A DNA stretch of 64,000 bases from NCBI RefSeq assembly GCF_030165005.1, contig NZ_JASNNW010000008.1, positions 1-64,000 of the forward strand. The letters run 5' to 3'. Under the pieces are notes generated by a model. It was not told where the DNA came from. It saw nothing but the letters and a program-made list of their open reading frames with translations, and searched no databases. A program made the translations under genes and the position numbers. This document shows positions 52,428-61,440 of this stretch, piece after piece. Origin of the DNA: Blastococcus capsensis. Its GTDB lineage: Bacteria > Actinomycetota > Actinomycetes > Mycobacteriales > Geodermatophilaceae. The stretch's first letter is position 1; each line of letters begins with the position of its first letter.

Positions 52428-55274
52428 GTGGGGTACGACGACGTCTCAGCCGGGCTGAGCGCTGCTGCACGTTCGGTCTGGGCCAAGACCAGCCGCGACC
52501 CGGACACGCGCGAGGTGTGTGACTGGATGCCGCTGTGGCAGCACCTCGACGACACGGCGGCGGTGGCCGGCCGGCTCTGGGACGACTGGCTGCCCCGGTC
52601 CGTGCGCCGTCAGATCGCCGGCTGCGTCGGCGGGGACGAGGAACGCGCTCGCCGGCTGGTCTGCTGGCTGGCCGGCCTGCACGACGTGGGCAAGGCGAGT
52701 CCGGCCTTCGCCGTCCAATACCCGGACGGCGCGCATCGGATGGCCTCGGCAGGTCTGGACACGGTCCGGTCCGCCTGGGGTCCCGAACGCCGCGAACTGC
52801 GCCACGAGCTGGCCGGGCACATCTGCCTCGTCCGCTGGCTGACGGCCCGGTACGGCTGGCGACGACCGGACGCCGACCGGCTCGCCGTCGTCGTCGGCGG
52901 GCACCACGGCGTTGCGCCCACAGCGACGCAGCTGACTGCCGGCGGCAAGCGGCCCGACCTGCTGGGTGACGGCCGCTGGACGGAAGTGCAGGTCGAGTAC
53001 CTCGATCGGCAGGCTGCCCGGCTCCTGGACGACGGCGATCTCGCGGCGGTGATCCAGCCGGCCAGACCGGTGCAGGCACTGATGACCGCCCTCGTGATCG
53101 TCGCCGACTGGATCGCCAGCAACGAGGCGTTCTTCGGCTACCGGCGGAACGAGCCGGCTGCCGCACGGGTGGACCGGGCGTGGGCCCGCATCGACCTTCC
53201 GGCACCGTGGACGGCGGTCGAGCCGACGGCTGACGCCGGTGAGCTGCTCGCCCAGCGGTTCGGCCGCCGCGGTGCCCGCCCGGTGCAGGCCGCGGCCGTC
53301 GAGCTGGCCGCCAGCACCGTCGAGCCGGGGCTGCTGGTGATCGAGGCGCCGATGGGGGAAGGCAAGACGGAGGCAGCGCTGCTGGCCGCGGAGATCCTCG
53401 CCGCCCGCACGGGTGCCGGCGGCTGCTTCGTCGCCCTCCCTACCCAGGCGACGACCGACGCCATGTTCGCCCGTGTCCGGCACTGGCTCGACGAGTTGCC
53501 CTATGAAGGCGCGCGGTCGGTCTTCCTGGCGCACGGCAAGGCGTCGCTGAACGAGGACTACCGCGAACTGCTACCCAGAGGGCGGCACACCTCGGTGGCG
53601 ATCGATGCCGACGACGACGCGCCGGGGCGCCGGGGCGAGGCGACCGGCTGGGCGCCGGTTCAGGCGGTGTCCGCGGTCGTCCACCAGTGGCTGAGCGGGC
53701 GCAAGAAGGGGGTGCTCGCCTCCTTCGTCGTCGGCACCGTCGACCAGACGCTGTTCCTAGCCCTGAAGAGCCGGCACCTCGTGCTGCGTCACCTAGCACT
53801 GGCCGGCAAGGTCGTCGTGATCGACGAGGTGCACGCCTACGACGTCTACATGGGCTCCTACCTGGACAAGGCACTGCACTGGCTGGGTGCCTACGGCGCC
53901 CCCGTCGTGCTGTTGTCGGCCACCTTGCCGCCGGCTCGCCGGGAGGAGCTGATCTCGGCTTACCGGTCGGGGCGGCAGGCCGGGGAAGAGGCCATCGAGA
54001 TGGGTGGCGACGCGTACCCGGTGCTCACCGCGACCGATGGCCAGACGGTGATCCGCCGGCCGACCGCATCGGCCGGACGGCGGACCGAGGTCACGCTCGA
54101 GCTCCTGGATGCCGCGGATGACGAACTGGTGGCCCTGGCCGACCGGCTGTCCACCGAGCTGCGGGACGGCGGCTGCGCCCTCGTCGTCCGCAGCACGGTG
54201 GCCCGGGCACAGCAGGCCGGTCGCTACCTGGCCGAGCGCTTCGGTGCCGATCGGATCACCGTCACCCACGCCCGCTTCCTGGCAGTCGACCGGGCGGCCA
54301 ACGACCGCGAGCTGCTGCACCGGTTCGGCCCTCCGGGCCCGGGCGTCGACCGCCCTTTCTGGCACGTCGTCGTCGGTACCCAGGTCGTCGAGCAGTCGCT
54401 GGACGTCGACTTCGACCTGCTGATCACCGACCTCGCCCCGGTCGATCTCGTGCTCCAGCGGGTGGGCCGGCTGCACCGACACGCCCGCGGCGAACACCAG
54501 GCCGACCGACCGGCGCCGCTGCGCACCGCGCGCTGCCTGCTCACCGGCGTCGACCGGGTGTCGACCCCGCCGCAGGCCGAGCCCGGCACGGCAGCGGTCT
54601 ACGAGCAGGACGCGCTGTTCCGCTCCATGGCGGTGCTCTCGCCGCACCTCGACGGCGGCCCACCCCTGGTGCTGCCCGACCACATCGCCCCGCTCGTGCA
54701 TCGGGCCTACGGCGACGAGGAGATCGGCCCGGCCGAGTGGCGCGAGGCCATGGTCGACGCGCGACGGAAGGCACAGGCCAGTGCGGCTCGACGGCGGCAG
54801 ACGGCGGAGACCTTCCAGCTGAGGGAAGCCTCGGGGAGCCGGGCGATTCTCGGCTGGGTCGACGCCGGCGTGGGGACGGCCGACGAGGGGCCGCAGGGCG
54901 AGGCACAGGTGCGCGACGGGGAGATGACGCTCGAAGTGCTCGTCGTTTGCCGCACGCCCGACGGTCTCGTCGTCCCGCCGTGGGTGACGCCGCACGGCGG
55001 CGAGCTGCTCGCCACCACCCTGGCCATCGAACCTCGGCAGGCCCGGATCGTGGCCTCCTGCGCGCTGCGACTGCCCGGCTCGCTGACGCGCGACCCGCGC
55101 CGTCTCGACGCGGTGATCGCAGAGCTGGAGCAGGATTACATATCCGCCTGGCAGGCCTCGCCGCTGCTGGCCGGTCAGCTGGTCATGGTGCTCGACGCGC
55201 ACGGCCGCCGCGAGCTCGTCGGTCAGCAGTTGCAGTACACCCGTGCCCTCGGCCTGGAGGTGGTCCGACCGTGA
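52428..55274 (+). CDS. cas3: Cas3, type I-E helicase-nuclease
   Basis: 948 residues. N-terminal HD nuclease: QHLDDTAAVAGRLW (His about 39), LAGLHDVGKASPAF (His-Asp about 85-86), VVGGHHGVAPT. The SF2 helicase has Walker A EAPMGEGKTEAALLA (about 305-319), Walker B VIDEVHAYD (about 464-472), LLSATLPP, and the C-terminal motif VVGTQVVEQSLDVDFD. It is recruited by Cascade and degrades the non-target strand. GTG 52428 starts the first gene of the cas operon. Confidence 0.97.
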   Translation: MGYDDVSAGLSAAARSVWAKTSRDPDTREVCDWMPLWQHLDDTAAVAGRLWDDWLPRSVRRQIAGCVGGDEERARRLVCWLAGLHDVGKASPAFAVQYPDGAHRMASAGLDTVRSAWGPERRELRHELAGHICLVRWLTARYGWRRPDADRLAVVVGGHHGVAPTATQLTAGGKRPDLLGDGRWTEVQVEYLDRQAARLLDDGDLAAVIQPARPVQALMTALVIVADWIASNEAFFGYRRNEPAAARVDRAWARIDLPAPWTAVEPTADAGELLAQRFGRRGARPVQAAAVELAASTVEPGLLVIEAPMGEGKTEAALLAAEILAARTGAGGCFVALPTQATTDAMFARVRHWLDELPYEGARSVFLAHGKASLNEDYRELLPRGRHTSVAIDADDDAPGRRGEATGWAPVQAVSAVVHQWLSGRKKGVLASFVVGTVDQTLFLALKSRHLVLRHLALAGKVVVIDEVHAYDVYMGSYLDKALHWLGAYGAPVVLLSATLPPARREELISAYRSGRQAGEEAIEMGGDAYPVLTATDGQTVIRRPTASAGRRTEVTLELLDAADDELVALADRLSTELRDGGCALVVRSTVARAQQAGRYLAERFGADRITVTHARFLAVDRAANDRELLHRFGPPGPGVDRPFWHVVVGTQVVEQSLDVDFDLLITDLAPVDLVLQRVGRLHRHARGEHQADRPAPLRTARCLLTGVDRVSTPPQAEPGTAAVYEQDALFRSMAVLSPHLDGGPPLVLPDHIAPLVHRAYGDEEIGPAEWREAMVDARRKAQASAARRRQTAETFQLREASGSRAILGWVDAGVGTADEGPQGEAQVRDGEMTLEVLVVCRTPDGLVVPPWVTPHGGELLATTLAIEPRQARIVASCALRLPGSLTRDPRRLDAVIAELEQDYISAWQASPLLAGQLVMVLDAHGRRELVGQQLQYTRALGLEVVRP

Positions 55275-56938
55275 CCGATGTGCCCAGTTTCGACCTGACG
55301 GCCGAGCCGTGGATCCCGGTTCTCGACCTCGACGGCCGGGAGCGCGTGCTCACGCCGCTGGATGTGGTCCAGCAGGCGGATCGGTTGGCGACGATCGGCG
55401 GCGAACTGCCGACCACCGGGTATGCGCTGACCCGGCTGCTGCTGGCCGTCCTGCACCGGGCCGTGCAGGGGCCCCGGGACGGCGAGCACTGGCGGCACCT
55501 GTGGGAGGAGCCTCGGCTGCCGGTCGGTGCGGTCGCCGAGTACCTGCAGCACTGGCGGGACCGCTGGGATCTCCTACACCCGCTCACCCCGTTCCTGCAG
55601 ACGGCCGAGCTGCGTACTGCCGACGGCAAGCACTCGGGGCTGAGCAAGCTGATCGCCGACGTGCCCAACGGAGCACCGCTGTTCACCACCCGTGCCGGGC
55701 GCTCCCTCGCGCGGATGGGCCACGCCGAGGCGGCACGCTGGCTCGTGCACGCGCAGGCCTGGGACATCTCCGGCATCAAGACCGGCGTGCTGGACGACGA
55801 CCGCACCAAGAAGGGCAAGCTCTACCCGCTTGGCGTCTCCTGGCTGGGACGCACCGGCGGCGTCTTGGTGGAGGGGCGCACGCTGCGCGACACGCTGCTG
55901 CTCAACCTGCTGCCCTACCGGGACGAGGAGCTGCCGCTGGGTTGGGGACGGCCGGACGGCGACCTGCCCACCTGGGAGCGTGCGCCGCTCCGCCCCGGTG
56001 TCGAACCGGATGTCTTTGGCCAGCCTCGCACCCGGCCGGCCGGCCCGGCCGACCTCTACACCTGGTCCGCACGGCGTATCCGGCTCGTCGCCGACGAGGA
56101 CGGCGTAATAGGGGTGGTACTGACCTACGGCGACCCTCTTGCGCAGCAGAACGCGCACACCTTCGAGCCGATGACGGCCTGGCGGCGCAGCCCCACCCAG
56201 GAGAAGGCGCTCAAGCAGCCGCTGGTCTACATGCCTCGGCGGCACTCGGTGGAGCGCGTGTTCTGGCGCGGGCTGGCGGCCCTGCTGCCGGTCGCCGCGA
56301 GCACATGGACCGGAAGAGAAGCGGCCGACTTTCTTCCCCCAACCAGCCTGAACTGGTTATACGTCGCGCAGAACCAGGACTGGCTGGACCCGGCGTTGCC
56401 GGTGCGCGTGCGCATCGTCGGCGTGGAGTACGGCGCCCAGGACTCGTCGGTCGAGGAGATCGTCGCCGACCAGATGTCCTCGCGGGTCGCCGTGCTGCGC
56501 GCGGACGAGGGCACCCTCGGCGAGCAGGCCGTCGTCGCCGTCAGGCGCTGCGAGGAAGCGGTCAAGGCGCTGAAAAACCTGGCCGGCAACCTCGTCCGTG
56601 CCGCGGGTGGGGACGGCGACGGACCGCGCGCCCGCGCCGAGGAGATCGCCTTCGCCGCGCTCGACGCACCCTTCCGCCGCTGGGTGTCCGGCCTCGAGCC
56701 CGGCAGCGACCTCGGCGAGGTCCAGCGGGCGTGGCAGGTCGACATCGCCCGCATCGTGCGGCAGCTGGCCGAGGAACTCGTCGAGCAGTCCGGCCCGGCA
56801 GCATGGCGGGGCCGCGTCGTCCTCGGCCGGCACGTCGACGCAGGCCTCGCCGACGCTTGGTTCCGGGCCGCGCTGCGCACCGCCCTGCCCCTGGCCCATC
56901 CCGACGAGCCGTCTGCCCATCCCAAGGAGGCGTCATGA
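55271..56938 (+). CDS. cse1: Cse1/CasA (Cas8e), Cascade large subunit
   Basis: 555 residues. The N-terminus FDLTAEPWIPVLDLDGRE is the Cse1 hallmark. HPLTPFLQTAEL and LSKLIADVPNGAPLFTT follow, and a four-helix bundle makes up the C-terminal third. It recognises the PAM and recruits Cas3. GTG 55271 overlaps the cas3 stop by 4 bases. Length is slightly above the E. coli protein. Confidence 0.96.
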   Translation: MTDVPSFDLTAEPWIPVLDLDGRERVLTPLDVVQQADRLATIGGELPTTGYALTRLLLAVLHRAVQGPRDGEHWRHLWEEPRLPVGAVAEYLQHWRDRWDLLHPLTPFLQTAELRTADGKHSGLSKLIADVPNGAPLFTTRAGRSLARMGHAEAARWLVHAQAWDISGIKTGVLDDDRTKKGKLYPLGVSWLGRTGGVLVEGRTLRDTLLLNLLPYRDEELPLGWGRPDGDLPTWERAPLRPGVEPDVFGQPRTRPAGPADLYTWSARRIRLVADEDGVIGVVLTYGDPLAQQNAHTFEPMTAWRRSPTQEKALKQPLVYMPRRHSVERVFWRGLAALLPVAASTWTGREAADFLPPTSLNWLYVAQNQDWLDPALPVRVRIVGVEYGAQDSSVEEIVADQMSSRVAVLRADEGTLGEQAVVAVRRCEEAVKALKNLAGNLVRAAGGDGDGPRARAEEIAFAALDAPFRRWVSGLEPGSDLGEVQRAWQVDIARIVRQLAEELVEQSGPAAWRGRVVLGRHVDAGLADAWFRAALRTALPLAHPDEPSAHPKEAS

Positions 56939-57564
56939 CCGACACCCGCCCCGCTCCGCCGCGCGTCTCCTTGGAGGATCTGGTCGGCGACCGGGTGAGC
57001 GGACTGCAGGCTCGCTACCTGGCCGGCAGCAGCAGCGGTGTCGGCGACCTGGCGGCACTGCGCCGGGCGGTCACCGGGATGCCGGGGGAGGACCCGCGCA
57101 CCTGGGCACTCACCGTGGCCGACGTCTCGCCGTGGGCCCGGGACGACGAGCCGACCGCGGCCGAGCTGGCCGCGCATGCCGCGCTGACCCTCTACGCGGT
57201 GCACCAGCAGTCACACGGTCGGGCCATGCACCTCCGTGGCCGCGGACTGGGCAGCGCGGTCAGGACGCTAGGACAGCAGACGAACGCCGAGGACGCGGTG
57301 CGACGGCGGTTCGAGGCGCTGGGCACCGCGGCCACGTTTCCCGAGCTGCTGCACCACGCCCGCGGCCTGGTCCGGCAGCTCCGGTCCGCCGGAGTGCCGC
57401 TCGACTACGGCCGTCTGGCTCGTGACTTCCTGCACTGGCAGGACCCCGGCCGCATCGCGTCGGTCCGCCTCCGGTGGGGCCGGGACTACCACCGCATCCG
57501 TACCGATGCAGCCACCACAGAAACAGCGACCACCGATCCGTCCCCGAGCGAGGAGAAGCAGTGA
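56935..57564 (+). CDS. cse2: Cse2/CasB (Cas11e), Cascade small subunit
   Basis: 209 residues, all-helical and basic. LAALRRAVTGMPGEDP, HAALTLYAVHQQS and PLDYGRLARDFLHWQDPGR match the Cse2 family. Two copies line the Cascade belly and hold the non-target strand. ATG 56935 has AAGGAGG upstream and overlaps the cse1 stop (ATGA). Confidence 0.95.
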   Translation: MTDTRPAPPRVSLEDLVGDRVSGLQARYLAGSSSGVGDLAALRRAVTGMPGEDPRTWALTVADVSPWARDDEPTAAELAAHAALTLYAVHQQSHGRAMHLRGRGLGSAVRTLGQQTNAEDAVRRRFEALGTAATFPELLHHARGLVRQLRSAGVPLDYGRLARDFLHWQDPGRIASVRLRWGRDYHRIRTDAATTETATTDPSPSEEKQ

Positions 57565-58664
57565 GCCGCACCTACATCGACGTCCACGTGCTGCAGACAG
57601 TGCCGCCGAGCAACCTCAATCGTGACGACACGGGCAGCCCGAAGACCGCGTTCTACGGCGGGGTGCGGCGGGCCCGGGTCTCCAGCCAGGCCTGGAAGCG
57701 AGCCACTCGGCGCGCCTTCGACGACGTGCTCGACCCATCCGTGCTCGGGGTGCGCACCCGCCGGGTGGTGGAGCTGGTGGCCGAGGAGATCCGCCGGCAG
57801 GACGCCGGCATCGAGGAGGCGACCGCGTTGACGGCGGCCGAGGGGGTGCTCAAGAAGGCGGGTATCGCCCTCAAGCCGGCGCGGAAGAAGGATGCGCCGC
57901 AGGAGTCGGGATACCTGCTCTTCCTCTCCCGCCGGCAGGTGAGCAGCCTGGCTGCCGCCGCGCTTACCGAGCACCGCGGCGAGGGCTGGCCGGCCAACGT
58001 CAAGCGGTTGGCCGACACCGAGCATTCAGTGGATCTGGCCCTCTTCGGCCGCATGGTCGCCGACTCGACCGACCTCAACGTCGACGCCAGCGTGCAGGTC
58101 GCGCACGCACTCAGCGTGCATGCGGTCGAGGAGCAGTTCGACTACTTCACCGCGGTCGACGACCACAAGGCGGCCGACGAGGAGGAGGACGCCGGCGCCG
58201 GCATGATCGGCACGGTCGAGTTCAACTCCTCCACCCTCTACCGCTACGCCACCGTCGATGTGGCGGGGTTGGCGGAGAACCTGGGCGATCCGGCCGCGGT
58301 GCGTGCGGCGGTCGAGGCGTTCGTCGGCTGCTTCGTCACAAGCATGCCCACCGGCAAGCAGAACACCTTCGCCAACCGGACCCTGCCCGACGCCGTCTGG
58401 GTACAGGTCCGCGACGACCAGCCGGTCAACCTCGTCGGCGCCTTCGAGGAGGCGATCGTGAGCACCACCGGCCGGGTGACGGAAGCGGTCGATCGCCTGG
58501 CGCAGCACGCCGCGGCGCTGGAGCGGGCGTACGGCATGGCCCCGGTTGCCAGCTTCGCCGCCGGACCCAAGGCAGCGCCGCTCGGGGAGCCGCGTCCCTG
58601 GCCGGAGGTGGTGACGGCGGTCGGCGATGCCGTCGCGTCGCGCCTGGGCGCCGTTCCGGCATGA
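57561..58664 (+). CDS. cas7: Cas7e/CasC, Cascade backbone subunit
   Basis: 367 residues. YIDVHVLQTVPPSNLNRDD opens the protein, as in Cas7e. Conserved RVSSQAWKRATRRAF (about 39-53), LFGRMVAD, and the late TSMPTGKQNTFANRT block follow. Six copies bind the crRNA spacer. GTG 57561 overlaps the cse2 stop by 4 bases. Confidence 0.97.
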   Translation: MSRTYIDVHVLQTVPPSNLNRDDTGSPKTAFYGGVRRARVSSQAWKRATRRAFDDVLDPSVLGVRTRRVVELVAEEIRRQDAGIEEATALTAAEGVLKKAGIALKPARKKDAPQESGYLLFLSRRQVSSLAAAALTEHRGEGWPANVKRLADTEHSVDLALFGRMVADSTDLNVDASVQVAHALSVHAVEEQFDYFTAVDDHKAADEEEDAGAGMIGTVEFNSSTLYRYATVDVAGLAENLGDPAAVRAAVEAFVGCFVTSMPTGKQNTFANRTLPDAVWVQVRDDQPVNLVGAFEEAIVSTTGRVTEAVDRLAQHAAALERAYGMAPVASFAAGPKAAPLGEPRPWPEVVTAVGDAVASRLGAVPA

Positions 58665-59392
58665 CGGTTCTGCTGCTGACTCTCACCGGCCCGCTGCAGT
58701 CCTGGGGCTCGGCCAGCCGCTTCGTCCGGCGCGGCACCGAACCCGCACCGACCAAGAGCGGTGTGGTCGGCCTGCTGGCGGCGGCGCAAGGACGGCGCCG
58801 CGCGGACCCGGTCGAAGACCTGGCCGCCCTGCGGTTCGGCGTGCGGATCGACCAGCCGGGGCGACTCGTCCGCGATTTCCAGACCGAACGGCGGGCGGAC
58901 GGGACGTCGCTGCCGCTGAGCTACCGCTTCTACCTGGCCGACGCGGTGTTCCTCGCGGGCTTGGAGGGTGATGCCACGTTCCTCGAGGGTCTGGCCGACG
59001 CGATCCGGCGTCCGGTGTTCCCGCTGTTCCTCGGCCGGCGGTCCTGCCCACCCGCCGGTCCGCTGCTGCCACTCGTCCTCGACGGAACGTTGGAGGAGGT
59101 GTTCAGGGACCGGCCGTGGGCAGCCGCCGCTTGGTATCGCCGGTCGCGCGAGGTCCGGAATCTGCCCGAGGTCCGGCTGGAGACGGCCGTCGACGCGCAG
59201 CCGGCGGACGTCGGAGCGGTGTCGGTGCGCGACCACCCGGTGAGCTTCGACCCGGAGCTGCGCCAGTACGGCTGGCGGTCGGTCGCGCACGGTGCGGTGA
59301 CCGTGCCGGGGCCGGCAGCCGGCCGTGCGGTGGCCACGGCGCGGGGCGGCGGGAGCGGGACGCACGACCCGATGGCGGTGTTCGACCGGTGA
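58661..59392 (+). CDS. cas5: Cas5e/CasD, crRNA 5'-handle binding subunit
   Basis: 243 residues. The N-terminal LLLTLTGPLQSWGSASRF and PTKSGVVGLLAAAQGRRR are the Cas5e signatures. LSYRFYLADAVF and LGRRSCPPAGPLLP follow. It caps the crRNA 5' handle. ATG 58661 overlaps the cas7 stop. Confidence 0.96.
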   Translation: MTVLLLTLTGPLQSWGSASRFVRRGTEPAPTKSGVVGLLAAAQGRRRADPVEDLAALRFGVRIDQPGRLVRDFQTERRADGTSLPLSYRFYLADAVFLAGLEGDATFLEGLADAIRRPVFPLFLGRRSCPPAGPLLPLVLDGTLEEVFRDRPWAAAAWYRRSREVRNLPEVRLETAVDAQPADVGAVSVRDHPVSFDPELRQYGWRSVAHGAVTVPGPAAGRAVATARGGGSGTHDPMAVFDR

Positions 59393-60060
59393 CCACGTAC
59401 CTGAGCAGGGTGGAGCTCAATCCGCAGCGACGTGCCGGACGAGGCCTGCTCGGCTCGCCCCAGGCGATGCACGCTGCCGTCCTGTCCGCCTTCCCAGGTG
59501 CACTCGCCGACCGGACCGACCAGCGGGTGCTCTGGCGGCTGGATCCCGTACCGGGGGCGGTGCACCTGTACGTCGTATCACCGGAGCAGCCCGACTTCAC
59601 GCACATCGTCGAGCAGGCCGGCTGGCCAACGCTGCAGACATGGCAGAGCCGCGAGTACGACCCGTTCCTGGATCGGCTCGCCGCAGGTCAGTCGTGGGCC
59701 TTCCGGCTGACCGCAAACCCGACCAGGGCCCGCCCCGCTGCCGAGGGACGGCGGTCACAGCGCTTCGGCCACGTGACGGTGGCCCAGCAACAGCGCTGGT
59801 TGGTGCAGCGGTGTACGACGGCGGGATTCGACGTACTGGCGGCTTCGGAGATGGGGGACCCGGCGGACGGTGTCGTCGTCCGCGAGCGAGGCACAACCCG
59901 CTTCCGGCGAGGGGACGGCCAGGTGACGCTGACGACGGCTTCGTTCGAGGGGATGCTCACCGTGACCGACGCCGGGGCGCTCCGAGCCACGCTGACCGGC
60001 GGGCTGGGGCCGGGAAAGGCGTACGGCTGCGGGCTGCTCACGTTGGCCCCGGTGCAGTGA
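59389..60060 (+). CDS. cas6e: Cas6e/CasE, pre-crRNA endoribonuclease
   Basis: 223 residues, two ferredoxin-like folds. SPQAMHAAVLSAFPG (about 24-38) carries the likely catalytic His. The C-terminal Gly-rich loop is GGLGPGKAYGCGLLTLAPV. It cuts each repeat below the CCCCGCG/CGCGGGG hairpin. GTG 59389 overlaps the cas5 stop; the stop overlaps cas1 by one base. Confidence 0.96.
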   Translation: MTTYLSRVELNPQRRAGRGLLGSPQAMHAAVLSAFPGALADRTDQRVLWRLDPVPGAVHLYVVSPEQPDFTHIVEQAGWPTLQTWQSREYDPFLDRLAAGQSWAFRLTANPTRARPAAEGRRSQRFGHVTVAQQQRWLVQRCTTAGFDVLAASEMGDPADGVVVRERGTTRFRRGDGQVTLTTASFEGMLTVTDAGALRATLTGGLGPGKAYGCGLLTLAPVQ

Positions 60061-61007
60061 TGCGCAAGATTCCGGGGCCACCGCCGCCCTCCCTGCCGGA
60101 GCTGGTACGGGCGGAAGACAGGCTGACGTTCGTGTACGTCGAGCGGTGCGTCGTCCACCGGGACGCCAACGCGATCACCGCCATGGACGACCGGGGAACC
60201 GTGCACATCCCGGCGGCCGGACTCGGCGCCCTCTTGCTGGGGCCGGGTACCCGGATCACCCATCAGGCCATGGTGCTGATCGGACAGAGCGGGGCAACGG
60301 CGGTGTGGGTGGGAGAGCGGGGCGTGCGCTGCTACGCACACGGCCGCTCGCTGGCGCGATCTTCCCGGCTGCTGGAGGCCCAGGCCGAGCTGGTGACCAA
60401 CACCCGGTCACGGCTGGCGGTCGCGCGGCGCATGTACGGCATGCGGTTTCCCGGGGAGGACGTCGAGGGCCTCACCATGCAACAGCTGCGGGGACGGGAA
60501 GGTGCACGCGTCCGGCGGACCTACCGGGAGCACTCCGCCCGCACCGGTGTTGAGTGGAAGCGACGGGACTACAACGTCGAGGACTTCGCTTCGGGGGACC
60601 GCGTCAACCAGGCGCTGTCGGCGGCGAACACGTCGCTCTACGGAGTCGTCCATGCGGTGATCGTGGCGCTGGGCTGCTCGCCGGGACTGGGCTTCGTGCA
60701 CACCGGCCACGAACTGTCGTTCGTCTACGACATCGCCGACCTCTACAAGGCCGAGATCAGCATCCCCGTGGCGTTCGAGGTCGCGGCGAGCCCCACGGAG
60801 GACATCCCCGCGGACGCGCGTCGGGCGGTACGAGACCGGCTGCACGACGGCAAGCTGCTGGAGCGTTGCGTGCGGGATGTCCGCCGGCTGCTGCTCACGG
60901 ACGACGACTCGCCCGCCGATGCGCTGCCCGACGCCGATGTCGTCTACCTGTGGGACGAGGCCGACGATCCCGTGGCCAGCGGCTCCGGGTACGGGACGGA
61001 CTTCTGA
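60060..61007 (+). CDS. cas1: Cas1e integrase
   Basis: 315 residues. The C-terminal domain keeps the metal-binding residues: a Glu in the NTSLYGVVHAVIVALG neighbourhood, His in GFVHTGHELSFVYDIADLYK, and Asp in the same block. With Cas2 it inserts new spacers at the leader end. ATG 60060 overlaps the cas6e stop (TGATG). It overlaps cas2 in the same way. Confidence 0.96.
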   Translation: MRKIPGPPPPSLPELVRAEDRLTFVYVERCVVHRDANAITAMDDRGTVHIPAAGLGALLLGPGTRITHQAMVLIGQSGATAVWVGERGVRCYAHGRSLARSSRLLEAQAELVTNTRSRLAVARRMYGMRFPGEDVEGLTMQQLRGREGARVRRTYREHSARTGVEWKRRDYNVEDFASGDRVNQALSAANTSLYGVVHAVIVALGCSPGLGFVHTGHELSFVYDIADLYKAEISIPVAFEVAASPTEDIPADARRAVRDRLHDGKLLERCVRDVRRLLLTDDDSPADALPDADVVYLWDEADDPVASGSGYGTDF

Positions 61008-61375
61008 TGGTCGTCCTCGTCCTGTCCGCCTGTCCGGCGGGGCTACGAGGGCATCTCACGCGGTGGCTGCTCGAGATTTCGGCGGGGGTGTTCGTGGGCC
61101 ACGTGTCCGCTCGTGTGCGTGACCTCATGTGGCTCAACGTCTGCGAGATGACATCGGGCGGCCGGGCGCTGATGGTCTTCAGCGTGCCGGGGGAGCAGCG
61201 GATGGATTTCCTGGTGCACAACCACCATTGGACGCCGACGGATTTCGACGGCCTCACGTTGATGATGCGGCCGAACAGCGAGGCGGCGGCTCCTGCGGTC
61301 ACGGAGAATCCGCCTGCGGCAGGCTGGAGTGCCGCGAGCAAGCGTCGCAAGTTCAGACGCGGCCCCGTCCGGTAA
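61007..61375 (+). CDS. cas2: Cas2e
   Basis: 122 residues. MVVLVLSACPAGLRGHLTRWL and EISAGVFVGHVSARVRDLMW are type I-E Cas2 sequence. A basic C-terminal tail (ASKRRKFRRGPVR) extends past the core fold. It is the structural partner of Cas1 in spacer integration. Its stop lies 65 bases before the first repeat. Confidence 0.96.
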   Translation: MVVLVLSACPAGLRGHLTRWLLEISAGVFVGHVSARVRDLMWLNVCEMTSGGRALMVFSVPGEQRMDFLVHNHHWTPTDFDGLTLMMRPNSEAAAPAVTENPPAAGWSAASKRRKFRRGPVR

Positions 61376-61440
61376 CGTTTCGAGCCGAGAAACCGAACCC
61401 AGAACCACCACTTCGCGACTAAATGGGCAGGTCGAAAAGT
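61376..61440 (+). promoter_or_regulatory. CRISPR leader
   Basis: The 65 bases between the cas2 stop and repeat 1 are richer in A and T than their surroundings (GACTAAATGGGC and GTCGAAAAGT). They should hold the array promoter and the spacer-integration signals. Exact boxes are not resolved. Confidence 0.75.
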
